A stretch of 40,206 nucleotides of DNA from Oleispira sp964022115 (GCA_964022115.1 CAXIBC010000015.1:1-40206), one strand, 5' to 3'. Positions 1 through 8,214 are shown, counted from the first letter of the stretch. Made by a program: numbers and translations. The notes: generated from the sequence alone by a model not told the origin.

Positions 1-104
1 CAGCTGTTTTTCAAGTCGAAGCTTTAGGGTAGTTGGGATTTGGAGAGTTTCAAGCCGATAAACAGATAAAAGCATTCAACAACTTGGCCTGCGCTGAATT
101 CGGT

Positions 105-190
105 ACTTCTCTCTTCGCCACGCCGTGAATACGTCGCTTCGCTGTCCCTGTAGGCTCAACCCCCGCTTCCCTGCGAGAGATGGGCTTGAG
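105..190 (-). repeat. Intergenic repeat element, copy 1 (core, inverted orientation)
   Basis: Read on the minus strand, 157 down to 117 gives GAGCCTACAGGGAC followed by GTATTCACGGCGTGG. This matches the cores of the copies at 309-450 and 494-736. The flanks (CTCTCTTCGC and GCGAGAGATG) are only weakly complementary, so the element ends cannot be placed well. It lacks the GTGATTAGC-type terminal arm seen in the other two copies and may be truncated. Confidence 0.5.
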
Positions 191-308
191 CGAACCACCG
201 AACACACCGCCTAGAAATCTATCCAGATTATAGATTGAGCCTAAAAAGACAAAAAGACAAAAAGTATGAAGGTACTTTATAGGTAGAAACTTTATTCTTA
301 ATTTAAAA

Positions 309-450
309 AGCTGTGAGTGACTAGCGGTGAGCGATGGGGGTTAATTTTGCAGGACGTCTAAAAGAGGGATCTTTTAGCCGAGCCTCCAGGGATGGATTCA
401 CGGCGTGCCGCACAAAATTCAATCCCCATCGGGAGCACAAGCTAATCACG
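309..450 (+). repeat. Intergenic foldback repeat element, copy 2
   Basis: The left arm (about 315-350) and the reverse complement of the right arm (about 410-450) align over roughly 40 bases with few mismatches. Shared blocks are GTGAYTAGC at the tip and CGATGGGG followed by TTAATTTTG or ATTGAATTTTG. The central core at 380-408 reads GAGCCTCCAGGGATGG, then ATTCACGGCGTG. A transcript could fold into one long hairpin. No open frame or transposase is present, so this is a non-autonomous, MITE-like or REP-like element by structure only. Confidence 0.65.
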
Positions 451-493
451 TTTAAGAAACCAGATTAGATAATCTGCTGTTTGAATTTAGAAA

Positions 494-736
494 GCTGCAA
501 GTGATTGGCGATGAAGTGTGAGGTGTATCATTGAAGGGCATCGATCACATGGAGCGTAGCGCCGTGAATACATGGAGCGGCTGGTGATCGCTGAGCTTAC
601 AGGGACTAAATGGCAGGATAGCCATTTTGCACAACCGTAGGTTGCCCGAAGGGTGAAATACATGGATGTACTGAATGAGAGTATTCACAGCGTCCCGTAC
701 AAGGATATACCTCATGCTGAACGCAAGCTAATCACG
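494..736 (+). repeat. Intergenic foldback repeat element, copy 3 (longer)
   Basis: The left arm at about 500-537 (GTGATTGGC, then TGAGGTGTATCATTGAA) pairs with the reverse complement of the right arm at about 696-736 (GTGATTAGC, then TGAGGTATATCCTTGTA). The core occurs twice in opposite directions, at about 548-580 (reading ATTCACGGCG on the minus strand) and 593-697 (GAGCTTACAGGGAC, then ATTCACAGCG). The same terminal string, GCAAGCTAATCACG or ACAAGCTAATCACG, ends copies 2 and 3, which supports real element boundaries. Confidence 0.65.
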
Positions 737-778
737 GATAAATAACCAGCAACCCACCACCAGCTAACAAGCGGTATT

Positions 779-1798
779 TCATTTAAACCCAATACGTCCC
801 AACCGATGAGCCCGATATTCACGAGGCGTCATATCCATCCACTGTTTATAAGCACGTGTGAACGCCCTTGGTTCACTGAATCCTAACTGTTTAGCAATCT
901 CTGCAATGGTGATGCTTCTATCACGCAATAGTCTATTGGCCAAATCATTGCGTAAGTTATCTTTAATCTGTTGATAGCTCGTCCCTTCAGCAGTCAGCTT
1001 GCGGCGAAGTGTTTGCTCACTCATGGATAACTCTTTAGCTAACTCAACGGATCCTGGTACAACCTCGCCTTGATTTAACTTAGGCTCAAGCAACTGATAG
1101 ATACGCGCACTCAAACTACTGTCTTCACCCGGAATAGTTAATAGATCAATGGGAGCGCGGCGTAAGAATACCTGCAACTCTCGCTGACTCTTAATAAGCG
1201 GCTCATGCAAATAATTGCGATGAAAAACCAAGCGATTATATTTACTCTTTAAATAAGTAGGGCAACGAAAGAGTAAATCGTACTCAGCTTTATCCAGCGG
1301 CGTGTAATTAATATACGAACCCTGAAGTTTAATCGGCTTGCCTATGTACCAACTAGCAAAACGATGCCAGATCACATGCCAGTATTCTATATAGAAGTGT
1401 TCAAAATCCAATTCTGGTCGGCGAAATATCGTAGTAAAATAAACATGATCCCCTTCATACTCCAAAGAGATCTGCACCTCGTCGGTAATCTGGTTATAAA
1501 AGCGAATGCCTTTTTGTAATAATTCTTCTAGATTAGAGGAGTAGCTCACCCAATCGGCCATTAAAGCAAAGGTTCCTACCTTTAATGGCTTCTCAGTGAA
1601 CCCCATGAACTCATCATTAAGCTCAGCCGCGATAGAAGAATACAGCTTAGCCACTAAATCTACATGCACCCGCGCATTAGGATCACTCATGTACTTATCG
1701 GATATTCGCGCCTTCCTTAATAATGCACGGGTATCTATCCCCTTTGCTTTAGCACCACCCAATGCCGTCTTAATATAGTGAGAACCAACCGTAGCCAT
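779..1798 (-). CDS. AraC-family transcriptional regulator
   Basis: This is a cytoplasmic DNA-binding regulator of 339 residues. Residues about 20-205 fit the ligand-sensing arabinose-binding-like domain of the OruR/ArgR subgroup of AraC proteins. Residues about 235-335 form the double helix-turn-helix: the first runs through VELAKELSMSEQTLRRKL, the second through ITIAEIAKQLGFSEPRAFTRAYK, ending with the typical TPREYR. The length is normal for this subgroup. The gene starts 18 bases after the stop of the nuclease-like gene on the same strand, so the two are probably co-transcribed. The ligand and target genes cannot be told from the sequence. Confidence 0.9.
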   Translation of the reverse strand: MATVGSHYIKTALGGAKAKGIDTRALLRKARISDKYMSDPNARVHVDLVAKLYSSIAAELNDEFMGFTEKPLKVGTFALMADWVSYSSNLEELLQKGIRFYNQITDEVQISLEYEGDHVYFTTIFRRPELDFEHFYIEYWHVIWHRFASWYIGKPIKLQGSYINYTPLDKAEYDLLFRCPTYLKSKYNRLVFHRNYLHEPLIKSQRELQVFLRRAPIDLLTIPGEDSSLSARIYQLLEPKLNQGEVVPGSVELAKELSMSEQTLRRKLTAEGTSYQQIKDNLRNDLANRLLRDRSITIAEIAKQLGFSEPRAFTRAYKQWMDMTPREYRAHRLGRIGFK

Positions 1799-1816
1799 TC
1801 TTTAATACTCTATCCC

Positions 1817-2716
1817 TTAATAGACATCTACATCATGCTGTAGCAATAGCTTAGGCAAAATGTCATCTAATTGATTAAGGTCCTTTTCATTGAGTTCAAT
1901 CAACTTCAAATTAGCGGCCTGATAAATTTCTTTGCGCGCAAGTTTACGCTGAATATCTGCAGGACTTTTTTCTTGCCCCCAGTACTCGATATAGATGTGA
2001 CCACTAGGGAGGTAAAAATCACAGCTAATACTCCCTTCAATCTTCTCAGCACCATGATCCAGCTCGGTTGGTATTTCTCGACGATAAGCATGGCTTATTC
2101 CAGCAATATACAACCAATTATCTATCTCCGCTAAAGCGGCCGATTCAACTTGATGGCCATCCAAACAGTCACACAAACGACCACCAGCAATAGAGAAATC
2201 TGACTCCTTGAATAAGTGCTCATTATGGCGAGATAGCTTTTCTAACGTCCTTTTAAATTGTAATTTATGTCGAACTTGTTCCGGCCATTGAACATAAGGC
2301 ATGCCCGTACTTTCATGTTCAACCTGCTGGCCACCGACAAATTGCCCTAATTGGGTTAATCTCCAGCCATGATGGAAACGCTCAATCCAACCAAGCTCGG
2401 ATAAGATCAGATTCATACGCTTCGCTGCTATGTTATGAGGTTTGCCCAATTGCGAGGCGGTAATGAAGTGCACTGTTTCACTATTAAATAGTCGGTGCGC
2501 TTTAATCTCTTCAGGCCAGACAATATATTCACCAAACTTTTCATGCTGGGTATAGCGCCCACCTTCAAATTCGCCTTTCGCGGTTAAGCGCCATATTTTT
2601 CCTTCTCGCTTAATCCAGCCACGATCGGACAATAAAGAAAAAACATCCTTCGCATCTCGATTTAGCTTTTTTGCTAGCTGGGTCGTTGAAAAAGATTTCG
2701 TTGGTATCGACGCCAT
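1817..2716 (-). CDS. Tandem-duplicated DNA-binding-like domain protein with PD-(D/E)XK-like C-terminus
   Basis: This is a 299-residue protein of unknown function. Two internal repeats are visible, residues about 8-77 and 83-154. Each has a helical winged-helix-like part (LLSDRGWIKREGKIWRLT and ILSELGWIERFHHGWRLT), then GG, then a VWPEEI or QWPEQV block. The C-terminal third (about 187-285) has the order DGHQVES..E197..NWLY..GISHAYRREIP, then CDFYLP (D233), IEYWG (E244) and a conserved-looking KLIELNEKDL. This suggests a PD-(D/E)XK nuclease-like fold with tryptophan in place of the usual lysine. The nuclease assignment is inference. The gene diverges from cmoM and precedes the AraC gene by 18 bases. 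Confidence 0.8.
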   Translation of the reverse strand: MASIPTKSFSTTQLAKKLNRDAKDVFSLLSDRGWIKREGKIWRLTAKGEFEGGRYTQHEKFGEYIVWPEEIKAHRLFNSETVHFITASQLGKPHNIAAKRMNLILSELGWIERFHHGWRLTQLGQFVGGQQVEHESTGMPYVQWPEQVRHKLQFKRTLEKLSRHNEHLFKESDFSIAGGRLCDCLDGHQVESAALAEIDNWLYIAGISHAYRREIPTELDHGAEKIEGSISCDFYLPSGHIYIEYWGQEKSPADIQRKLARKEIYQAANLKLIELNEKDLNQLDDILPKLLLQHDVDVY

Positions 2717-2841
2717 GGTAAAAGCATGCCTTATTTAATGACTTATTTAACTGTAAATTCTGCTCTGTCCCTATTATGCCGTGCAGTTAAGTCTCTGTAT
2801 ATTTACAATAGCAGCTTCTAAGAACTTCCTTCGAGTTTCAA

Positions 2842-3621
2842 ATGACCAGCCCAAGTGATCGCAATTTTGATGATTTAAGCCAGCGCTTTAAAAACAATAT
2901 TTATGGCACACCAAAGGGCATGCTGCGTTTATATGCCTTACGCGAAGACTTTGCCAAATTTAATATAGGCGAGGGGAATGTTCTCTCGGTATTGGATGCA
3001 GGCGGTGGCATGGGCCAATTCAGCTCAGAACTCGCAGCAAAAGGTCATAAGATTGAACTGTGTGACATCTCCCATGACATGCTTGATGGCGCACGATCGC
3101 TATTTATAGAGCAAGGACTAGATGCTCAGATTAATCTCACCCAATGTGGCATCCTAGATATTCCCGATAAGTTTTGCCAGCAGTTTGACCTAATAATGAA
3201 TCACGCGGTACTTGAATGGCTCGTCGATCCCAGCGCCGCAATAGATACCCTATATCAACAAGTCAAACCCGGTGGCTGGCTGTCCATCATGTTTTACAAT
3301 GTTCATGGTAGAACGTGGCGTGGTCTAATGAATGGTAAATTACATGCCCCTGCCACCAGCACAGAACGTATGGCGAAAGAAGGAATCGCTCCACAACAGC
3401 CCTTAGAGCCACAATGGGTATACGATCAGTTAGTTGGATTAGGCCTAGAGGTTAAATCTTGGCGAGGCATACGTTTTGTTTATGACCACATGCACCAAAA
3501 GATACGAGACCGAGTGGGTTTAGAAGCTATTGCGGCAAGTGAATCCGAATTTGGTTATCAAGCTCCCTATAGAGACCTTGCTCGCTATGTTCATATGCTG
3601 TGTTATAAACCGCTGACTTAA
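2842..3621 (+). CDS. cmoM: tRNA 5-carboxymethoxyuridine methyltransferase CmoM
   Basis: CmoM is a class I SAM-dependent methyltransferase that forms the methyl ester of cmo5U34 (mcmo5U) at the wobble position of certain tRNAs. The 259-residue protein matches the family from its start: DRNFDDLSQRFKNNIYGTPKG, then the SAM-binding LDAGGGMGQF (residues 51-60) and CDISHDML as the acidic loop. HAVLEWL, the PGGWLSIMFYN strand and a C-terminal RYVH follow. Length is as expected (E. coli CmoM is about 261). The gene stands alone; the partner genes cmoA and cmoB are not in this window. It is transcribed divergently from the nuclease-like gene, with a 125-base gap that must hold both promoters. Confidence 0.92.
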   Translation: MTSPSDRNFDDLSQRFKNNIYGTPKGMLRLYALREDFAKFNIGEGNVLSVLDAGGGMGQFSSELAAKGHKIELCDISHDMLDGARSLFIEQGLDAQINLTQCGILDIPDKFCQQFDLIMNHAVLEWLVDPSAAIDTLYQQVKPGGWLSIMFYNVHGRTWRGLMNGKLHAPATSTERMAKEGIAPQQPLEPQWVYDQLVGLGLEVKSWRGIRFVYDHMHQKIRDRVGLEAIAASESEFGYQAPYRDLARYVHMLCYKPLT

Positions 3622-3781
3622 TTCGATGGTTTCACTCGAGTTCGCTAATCAGATCAATCAATTTCTTAATAGTGATAGTTAAAAACTAATGAGCTAATAA
3701 ATTCAATTCATTTCACCTACAACAATTTTTTATCCATACTAATGCCAGTTAATTAAACATACTTAAACAAGAGGCAAAAAG

Positions 3782-4519
3782 ATGACAACTTTAGCAGATC
3801 GCACCGGCTCAAAAGTACCTCAAGTAACTTGGCCTACTCGCCAAGGAGATGAGTGGGTCAATATCACCACAGACGATGTATTTAAAGGGAAAACGGTTGC
3901 GGTATTTTCATTACCCGGTGCCTTCACTCCAACCTGCTCTTCTACTCACCTTCCCCGCTATAACGAATTAGCATCGGTATTTAAAGAGAATGGTGTCGAT
4001 GAAATTGTGTGCATCAGTGTAAACGATACGTTTGTAATGAATGCTTGGCTAGCGGATCAAGAAGCTGGCAACATCCGCGTTATTCCAGATGGTACTGGGG
4101 CATTTACTGAAGGCATGGGCATGCTGGTTGATAAATCAGACATAGGCTTCGGTAAACGCAGCTGGCGCTATAGCATGCTGGTGAAGGATGGCATTATCGA
4201 TAAAATGTTTATCGAGCCTCAAAAACCAGGGGACCCATTTGAAGTATCAGATGCTGATACCTTATTGGGATACATCAATGCTAATGCAAAACCTCCTGTA
4301 TCCGTTAGCATCATTAGTAAACCCGGCTGCCCTTTCTGCGCCAAAGCGAAAGAAGATCTAAGCGCTGCTGGCCTGAGCTATGAAGAGCTGGTATTAGGCA
4401 AAGATGCGAGCCTTACTTCTTTACGTGCTATGTCGGGCAAAGAAACAGCACCACAAGTCTTTATTGGTGGTCAATGTATCGGTGGTAGTGAAGAGCTTAG
4501 CGCTTACTTATCAAAATAG
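3782..4519 (+). CDS. Peroxiredoxin-glutaredoxin hybrid (Prx5-Grx)
   Basis: This is a thiol peroxidase that reduces hydrogen and organic peroxides using glutathione through its own glutaredoxin domain. Residues 1 to about 165 are a Prx5-type domain with the peroxidatic cysteine C52 in PGAFTPTCSSTH. Residues about 172-245 are glutaredoxin with the dithiol site C183-P-F-C186 and a TAPQVFIGG substrate/glutathione loop. At 245 residues it matches the known hybrid enzymes of Haemophilus and Chromatium. It is monocistronic with a 160-base AT-rich upstream region and is followed by a strong hairpin at 4543-4575. OxyR-type control is plausible, but no operator was recognised. Confidence 0.95.
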   Translation: MTTLADRTGSKVPQVTWPTRQGDEWVNITTDDVFKGKTVAVFSLPGAFTPTCSSTHLPRYNELASVFKENGVDEIVCISVNDTFVMNAWLADQEAGNIRVIPDGTGAFTEGMGMLVDKSDIGFGKRSWRYSMLVKDGIIDKMFIEPQKPGDPFEVSDADTLLGYINANAKPPVSVSIISKPGCPFCAKAKEDLSAAGLSYEELVLGKDASLTSLRAMSGKETAPQVFIGGQCIGGSEELSAYLSK

Positions 4520-4542
4520 ATTAGCTGAAGAAAGCCCTAAAG

Positions 4543-4575
4543 AAAGCGCCGAAGCAATTTTTCTCTCGGCGCTTT
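4543..4575. terminator. Bidirectional terminator-like hairpin between convergent genes
   Basis: A perfect 10-base stem (AAAGCGCCGA at 4543-4552, TCGGCGCTTT at 4566-4575) encloses a 13-base loop. It sits between the converging Prx-Grx gene and the small coiled-coil gene. On the plus strand GCTGTTTT follows; on the minus strand the stem ends in TTT followed by CTTTAGGG. Either strand could use it, though neither uridine tract is long. Confidence 0.6.
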
Positions 4576-4601
4576 GCTGTTTTAAGGATAAAAGAATCGA
4601 C

Positions 4602-4832
4602 TTAACCCCGTGCGGCCAAATCCTTTTTAGCTTCTCCTAGCTGATAATTTAAATCCGCTACTTTCTGCTTTAATTCTTTATTATCCTGCTGCTCTTCACG
4701 ATGTTTATCAGCAAGTTCATTCAACGCTTCTTTAACCTGCTCTACTTGCTGCTGCCAGCGGCTCGATAAAATCCAAGCAGCCAAACCACCACCTAAAACC
4801 ACTCCGCCTAATGCGGCTAATATAAATACCAT
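4602..4832 (-). CDS. Small single-TM coiled-coil membrane protein
   Basis: This is a 76-residue hypothetical protein. The N-terminal transmembrane segment (about residues 1-20, MVFILAALGGVVLGGGLAAW) is followed by a charged heptad-like coiled coil rich in Q, E and K (about 25-72). The general plan resembles the YhcB/ZapG class (TM plus coiled coil), but the protein is shorter and homology is not claimed. The start is set at 4832 because TAAAGG lies just upstream. A longer reading from 4865 would overlap the preceding yqcC-like gene by 23 bases. It is translated 10 bases after that gene, presumably from the same transcript. Confidence 0.65.
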   Translation of the reverse strand: MVFILAALGGVVLGGGLAAWILSSRWQQQVEQVKEALNELADKHREEQQDNKELKQKVADLNYQLGEAKKDLAARG

Positions 4833-4842
4833 ATCTAAACCT

Positions 4843-5169
4843 TTAATCGTGTAATTCATTATCAAGTTGTCGGATTAGGGTAAGAATCTCCTTGCCCACT
4901 TCCGTATTGTTATAAAACTCACTGGCCATGGGTTCAATCCCCTGCCCATGTGCGAACCTAGGCAAGGCCTGATTAGTATCAAGCAAAACCTGCATTTTCG
5001 GGATAAAAACAAACTGTAACCACTGGCTAAAGTTCATGGTATCCAAACAAAATGGCTGTCGACTCTTCAGAGCTTGCGGATCAATGGCGACTTCGGACCA
5101 CTCTCCCGCCTGATGCATCACCTGGGGTAACGCGGTTAAAATAGCCGTTACCTGCTCTTTATTTGCCAT
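4843..5169 (-). CDS. yqcC: YqcC-family protein (DUF446)
   Basis: This is a 108-residue cytoplasmic, all-helical protein of unknown biochemical role. The family signature is clear: QPFCLDTMNFSQWLQFVFIPKM, then a LPRFAHGQGIEPMASEF segment. Length matches E. coli YqcC (about 109). In enterobacteria yqcC sits next to the tRNA pseudouridine synthase gene truC. Here no truC follows; instead the small membrane coiled-coil gene begins 10 bases downstream. The gene is divergent from the DUF3549 gene across a 176-base gap. Confidence 0.88.
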   Translation of the reverse strand: MANKEQVTAILTALPQVMHQAGEWSEVAIDPQALKSRQPFCLDTMNFSQWLQFVFIPKMQVLLDTNQALPRFAHGQGIEPMASEFYNNTEVGKEILTLIRQLDNELHD

Positions 5170-5345
5170 AATCTAGCCTTCTAACCTAGCCTTATTGAAA
5201 CTTTTCCGCCAACGTCCCTCGCATCAAGGGCGAATGCAGGCTTTATTGTACGATATCTAGGATTATATCAACATTCAGCCCTCGATACCCTAGAGCCAAT
5301 CCGCTAGAATGTCGCGCAATTTATAATTAGTTTTGAGGTTTACTC

Positions 5346-6362
5346 GTGAGCATCAGCAAATTCGTCGAAGAAACTGGCGCGCAAATGCGCATTTTTGATT
5401 TAGGCCGCCGCATACAGAAAATATCGAAGGCGGATTTTGCTGATATTGAAGACCTAAATAAACCTTACCCTTCTCCTTACCTACAGCATGCTTGGATTGG
5501 TATTCTTACCTGGAATCCGAAAAAAGCTGGAAATCACAACATTTGGTTTTTAAAGCTGCCTTTGGATGAACAGAACTTCATTCAACCTGGTGATCGCGAT
5601 GCCTTTTTAAACCACTGGTTAAGATGCTTACAATATCCCGATAAAGAGCATGGTGAAGCGCCATGTTACTACAAGCCCGACCAAAACCGTATGGCCTACT
5701 TCCATGCTTTGGCTTTAGCCACCCTAGGCCAATCTCATAGCGATTTTTACGCCACGACTCGAGCTTATTTAAGTGGTAATATGGGCTGGGAAAACTGGCA
5801 ACAGCTAGGTTTACAGGGCATTGCAGAAGTCGTGGTTAATATCGATAAAGACCACAACGCCAAGCTAGTCGCTCAAGGCATTGAAAACATGCCTTCGGTA
5901 CCACTGAATACATTATTAGGCTTCTTGGAAAATATCGAACCTGACTTCCCACTTTCTGTCGCGATCAACGATCGGCTCGCTAAGGTGATAAAAGAAAGTG
6001 CTGAACCTGCTGACCTTGCGGCTTTTATACGCGCATTATCGCAAAGCCAAAATGTAGAACAGCGCCAGATGTTAATTGAAGTTATCTTATTACACCCTAA
6101 AGCGAGCAGTATCGAAGTGCTTGCTTCAATTGCTAGCCGCTGCTGGCTGGACTTAAAAGGCGACTTGTTATTAGCCTTCTTAAATGTCTTAGCTATAAAT
6201 GATCAAGGTCAGCCAGCCTTTAATGCCCTGATCGCCGATTTAATGCCATTACCGAATAAGCGGGATCATATCTTACAAGCGTTTCGCAGTGAAAAACGCA
6301 GTGAAGCCTTAATGGTCGCTATTGGTAATATGATGAAGAGCGTGCAACAAGCAGAAAAATGA
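5346..6362 (+). CDS. DUF3549-family protein
   Basis: This is a 338-residue cytoplasmic protein belonging by its N-terminal half to DUF3549, a gammaproteobacterial family without known function. Diagnostic stretches are the LQHAWIGILTWNPKKAGNHNIW block, the LPLDEQNFIQPGDRDAFL block and the FHALA helix. There is no signal peptide or transmembrane segment. The second half is helical and repeat-like. Translation starts at a GTG with GAGG seven bases upstream. The gene ends just before a 9-base-stem inverted repeat at 6381-6419. Confidence 0.85.
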   Translation: MSISKFVEETGAQMRIFDLGRRIQKISKADFADIEDLNKPYPSPYLQHAWIGILTWNPKKAGNHNIWFLKLPLDEQNFIQPGDRDAFLNHWLRCLQYPDKEHGEAPCYYKPDQNRMAYFHALALATLGQSHSDFYATTRAYLSGNMGWENWQQLGLQGIAEVVVNIDKDHNAKLVAQGIENMPSVPLNTLLGFLENIEPDFPLSVAINDRLAKVIKESAEPADLAAFIRALSQSQNVEQRQMLIEVILLHPKASSIEVLASIASRCWLDLKGDLLLAFLNVLAINDQGQPAFNALIADLMPLPNKRDHILQAFRSEKRSEALMVAIGNMMKSVQQAEK

Positions 6363-6380
6363 ATTTGTAATCAATGTTTA

Positions 6381-6419
6381 GGGGGTTATATCGCTATATA
6401 CTAACAGATAATAACCCCC
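6381..6419. terminator. Inverted repeat, possible terminator after DUF3549 gene
   Basis: GGGGGTTAT (6381-6389) pairs perfectly with ATAACCCCC (6411-6419) across a 21-base AT-rich loop. It begins 18 bases after the DUF3549 stop. No uridine run follows, so it may be a weak or factor-dependent terminator, or a protein-binding palindrome in front of the next gene. Confidence 0.4.
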
Positions 6420-6513
6420 GAACAGATTGTTCCATTCTTATGTATCTCTAAAACTTTCAGCTACTGTTATTATTAATCTTTCGTTTAATCGACCTACATT
6501 CGTTAACAATATT

Positions 6514-8187
6514 ATGACTCAGCCTGTACCCAAGCGATCACTGTCTTTTGCATTTTTAGCAATATTTATCGCCCTTGCATTCCCATTATTAATCGAAATA
6601 ACCTTTTCAGACCATGTTCGTGAAGGTGAATATAACTCTCGTTTAGGCTGGGCATTAATTCTAATGTTTATCGGCTTAATGATACGCAATGCAAGAGTGA
6701 TTAAAGTTTTATTAATTCCTTTTATTATTGGCGGCAGTATCGATATTGGGTATGCCGTTAGTTTTGGCGGCGTATTCACTACCGCAACATTAGAAGCAGT
6801 ATTTAATACCGATAGTAATGAAGCACTCGAATATATCAGTAGTTATGCGTCTTTACCGCTCACCCTAATTTTATCTTTTTATTGGCTAAGCCTAATATTC
6901 GTGCTGCGAGATTTACAGTTTAACTTTCCGCAGTCAAAAGCACGTACAAGCTTCCTTGTAATAGGTGCTTTATTAACCTTAACCGCAGGCTACCGCATTA
7001 CGGTGATGGAAAAGTATCATGATACGATTCCCGGTGTATTAGGCAGTATGCCATCCTATTACAAAGGCAGTATGGGTTTACAACAAGAGATAGCATTAAG
7101 AAAATCTCTTATTGAGAATACGCTAGCAGATGCACAAATTTCCCAACCAGAATTAGCTCAGACCTATATATTTGTCATTGGCGAATCGATGAATCGTAAT
7201 CACATGTCGGTATACGGTTATCATAGAAATACGACACCTTTTTTAAACCAGCTAGATGAAAGTAGCGTTATTTTCAAAAATGTTATTAGCAGTCACGCAC
7301 AAACTAATGCCTCTTTGCGAGTTGCTCTGACGTCGGCATCGGCAACAGAAAAGCAAAGCAATCATTTTAGAGAAGCACTGAGCATTATTGATACGGCCAA
7401 TATGGCAGGCTTTAAAACCTGGTGGATATCAAACCAACAGCCAATGCGAGCTACCATAGCGTCCATTGCCGGCCAGTCCGATCGTACTCAGTTTATTAGT
7501 AATGATTACCAAGGTGTCGAAGTCAATCGTTACGATGGTTTTATGCTGCCCTATATCGAAGAAGCACTGGCTGATAAAGCGAAGCACAAGGTGATTTTTA
7601 TCCACATGATGGGTAGCCATGCGCAATACAGCAACCGCTATCCGCAGCGCTTTGAATACTTCACCGACAATCATGTGAAAGGCTATCAAGACGACCTTTC
7701 TCAAGGAAAAGTCGACAGTATCAATGAATACGATAACTCTATTTTGTATACCGATAGCGTTTTACACGATACTTGGAAGCTATTAACGCAGGATACTGCC
7801 GAAATTAAAGCATTCACCTTATTTTCCGATCATGGGGAAGAAGTTTATGACCAGATCAATATCAAAGGTCATAGCCCAGATAATGTCACGGCCAATATGC
7901 TTGAAGTCCCACTCATCACTTGGACATCAAGTGGCTTTGCCAAGCATAAAGAAAAAATTCTAAGCGCGATGAAAGATAATCAAACGCAAGCGTTTCGCTT
8001 GGATAACCTCTATCACTTCGCGACCGATTTAATCGGTATTCAATCAACTCTTGTTGATCGCAAAAAAAGTTTAGCATCAACTGAATTCGAAGCCTTGCAA
8101 GAGCGTAAAGTCTATAACCAATCCTATGAGCAGACTTTACGCTACCGTATTCAAGCCATAAAACCTGCAGCCATCAGTAAAAATTAG
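6514..8187 (+). CDS. Phosphoethanolamine-transferase-like inner-membrane protein (EptA/CptA family)
   Basis: The N-terminal third has about five transmembrane segments, followed by a periplasmic sulfatase-fold domain. Enzymes of this family move phosphoethanolamine from phosphatidylethanolamine to lipid A or LPS core sugars. Motifs, numbered from the chosen start: FVIGESMNRNHMSVYGY with metal ligand E224; T264 in HAQTNAS as the likely nucleophile; IHMMGSHA; and FSDHGEEV as the second metal site. Length is 557 residues, usual for the family. The ATG at 6514 was preferred over a TTG at 6427 because the extra 29 residues look unlike a protein N-terminus. Acceptor specificity cannot be read from the sequence. 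Confidence 0.85.
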   Translation: MTQPVPKRSLSFAFLAIFIALAFPLLIEITFSDHVREGEYNSRLGWALILMFIGLMIRNARVIKVLLIPFIIGGSIDIGYAVSFGGVFTTATLEAVFNTDSNEALEYISSYASLPLTLILSFYWLSLIFVLRDLQFNFPQSKARTSFLVIGALLTLTAGYRITVMEKYHDTIPGVLGSMPSYYKGSMGLQQEIALRKSLIENTLADAQISQPELAQTYIFVIGESMNRNHMSVYGYHRNTTPFLNQLDESSVIFKNVISSHAQTNASLRVALTSASATEKQSNHFREALSIIDTANMAGFKTWWISNQQPMRATIASIAGQSDRTQFISNDYQGVEVNRYDGFMLPYIEEALADKAKHKVIFIHMMGSHAQYSNRYPQRFEYFTDNHVKGYQDDLSQGKVDSINEYDNSILYTDSVLHDTWKLLTQDTAEIKAFTLFSDHGEEVYDQINIKGHSPDNVTANMLEVPLITWTSSGFAKHKEKILSAMKDNQTQAFRLDNLYHFATDLIGIQSTLVDRKKSLASTEFEALQERKVYNQSYEQTLRYRIQAIKPAAISKN

Positions 8188-8208
8188 CACATAAGTTAGA
8201 CTCTGATT

Positions 8209-8214
8209 TATAAT
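8209..8214 (+). promoter_or_regulatory. Candidate -10 box upstream of ychJ
   Basis: TATAAT lies 38 bases before the chosen ychJ start in the short gap after the preceding gene. The best -35 match, TTAGCA, is weak and set 19 bases upstream, so this is only a candidate promoter. Confidence 0.3.

Larger units (their letters stand above)
1..778. other. Gene-free region with clustered foldback repeats
   Basis: No convincing coding frame was found in this stretch, which lies downstream of the minus-strand AraC gene. It contains three related blocks, described separately, that share a core reading GAGCCTACAGGGA...TTCACGGCGTG on one strand or the other. Two of the blocks have long imperfect inverted arms. 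A short 8-base tandem (AAAAAGAC, about 2.75 copies) lies at 243-264. The composition, with GC-richer blocks inside AT-rich spacer, fits accumulated intergenic repeat elements rather than decayed genes. Confidence 0.7.

Noticed and set aside
1..778. Possible CRISPR array in the repeated left region
   Set aside because: The repeats are long, imperfect, in both orientations and not evenly spaced; no short direct repeat with uniform spacers and no cas gene is present.
4832..4865. Longer start for the small coiled-coil membrane protein
   Set aside because: It would overlap the yqcC-like gene by 23 bases and place polar residues before the membrane helix; the internal ATG has a ribosome-binding site.
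6427..6513. TTG start adding 29 residues to the phosphoethanolamine-transferase-like protein
   Set aside because: There is no ribosome-binding site and the added residues look like untranslated AT-rich leader. The ATG at 6514 precedes a normal basic-then-hydrophobic membrane-protein N-terminus.
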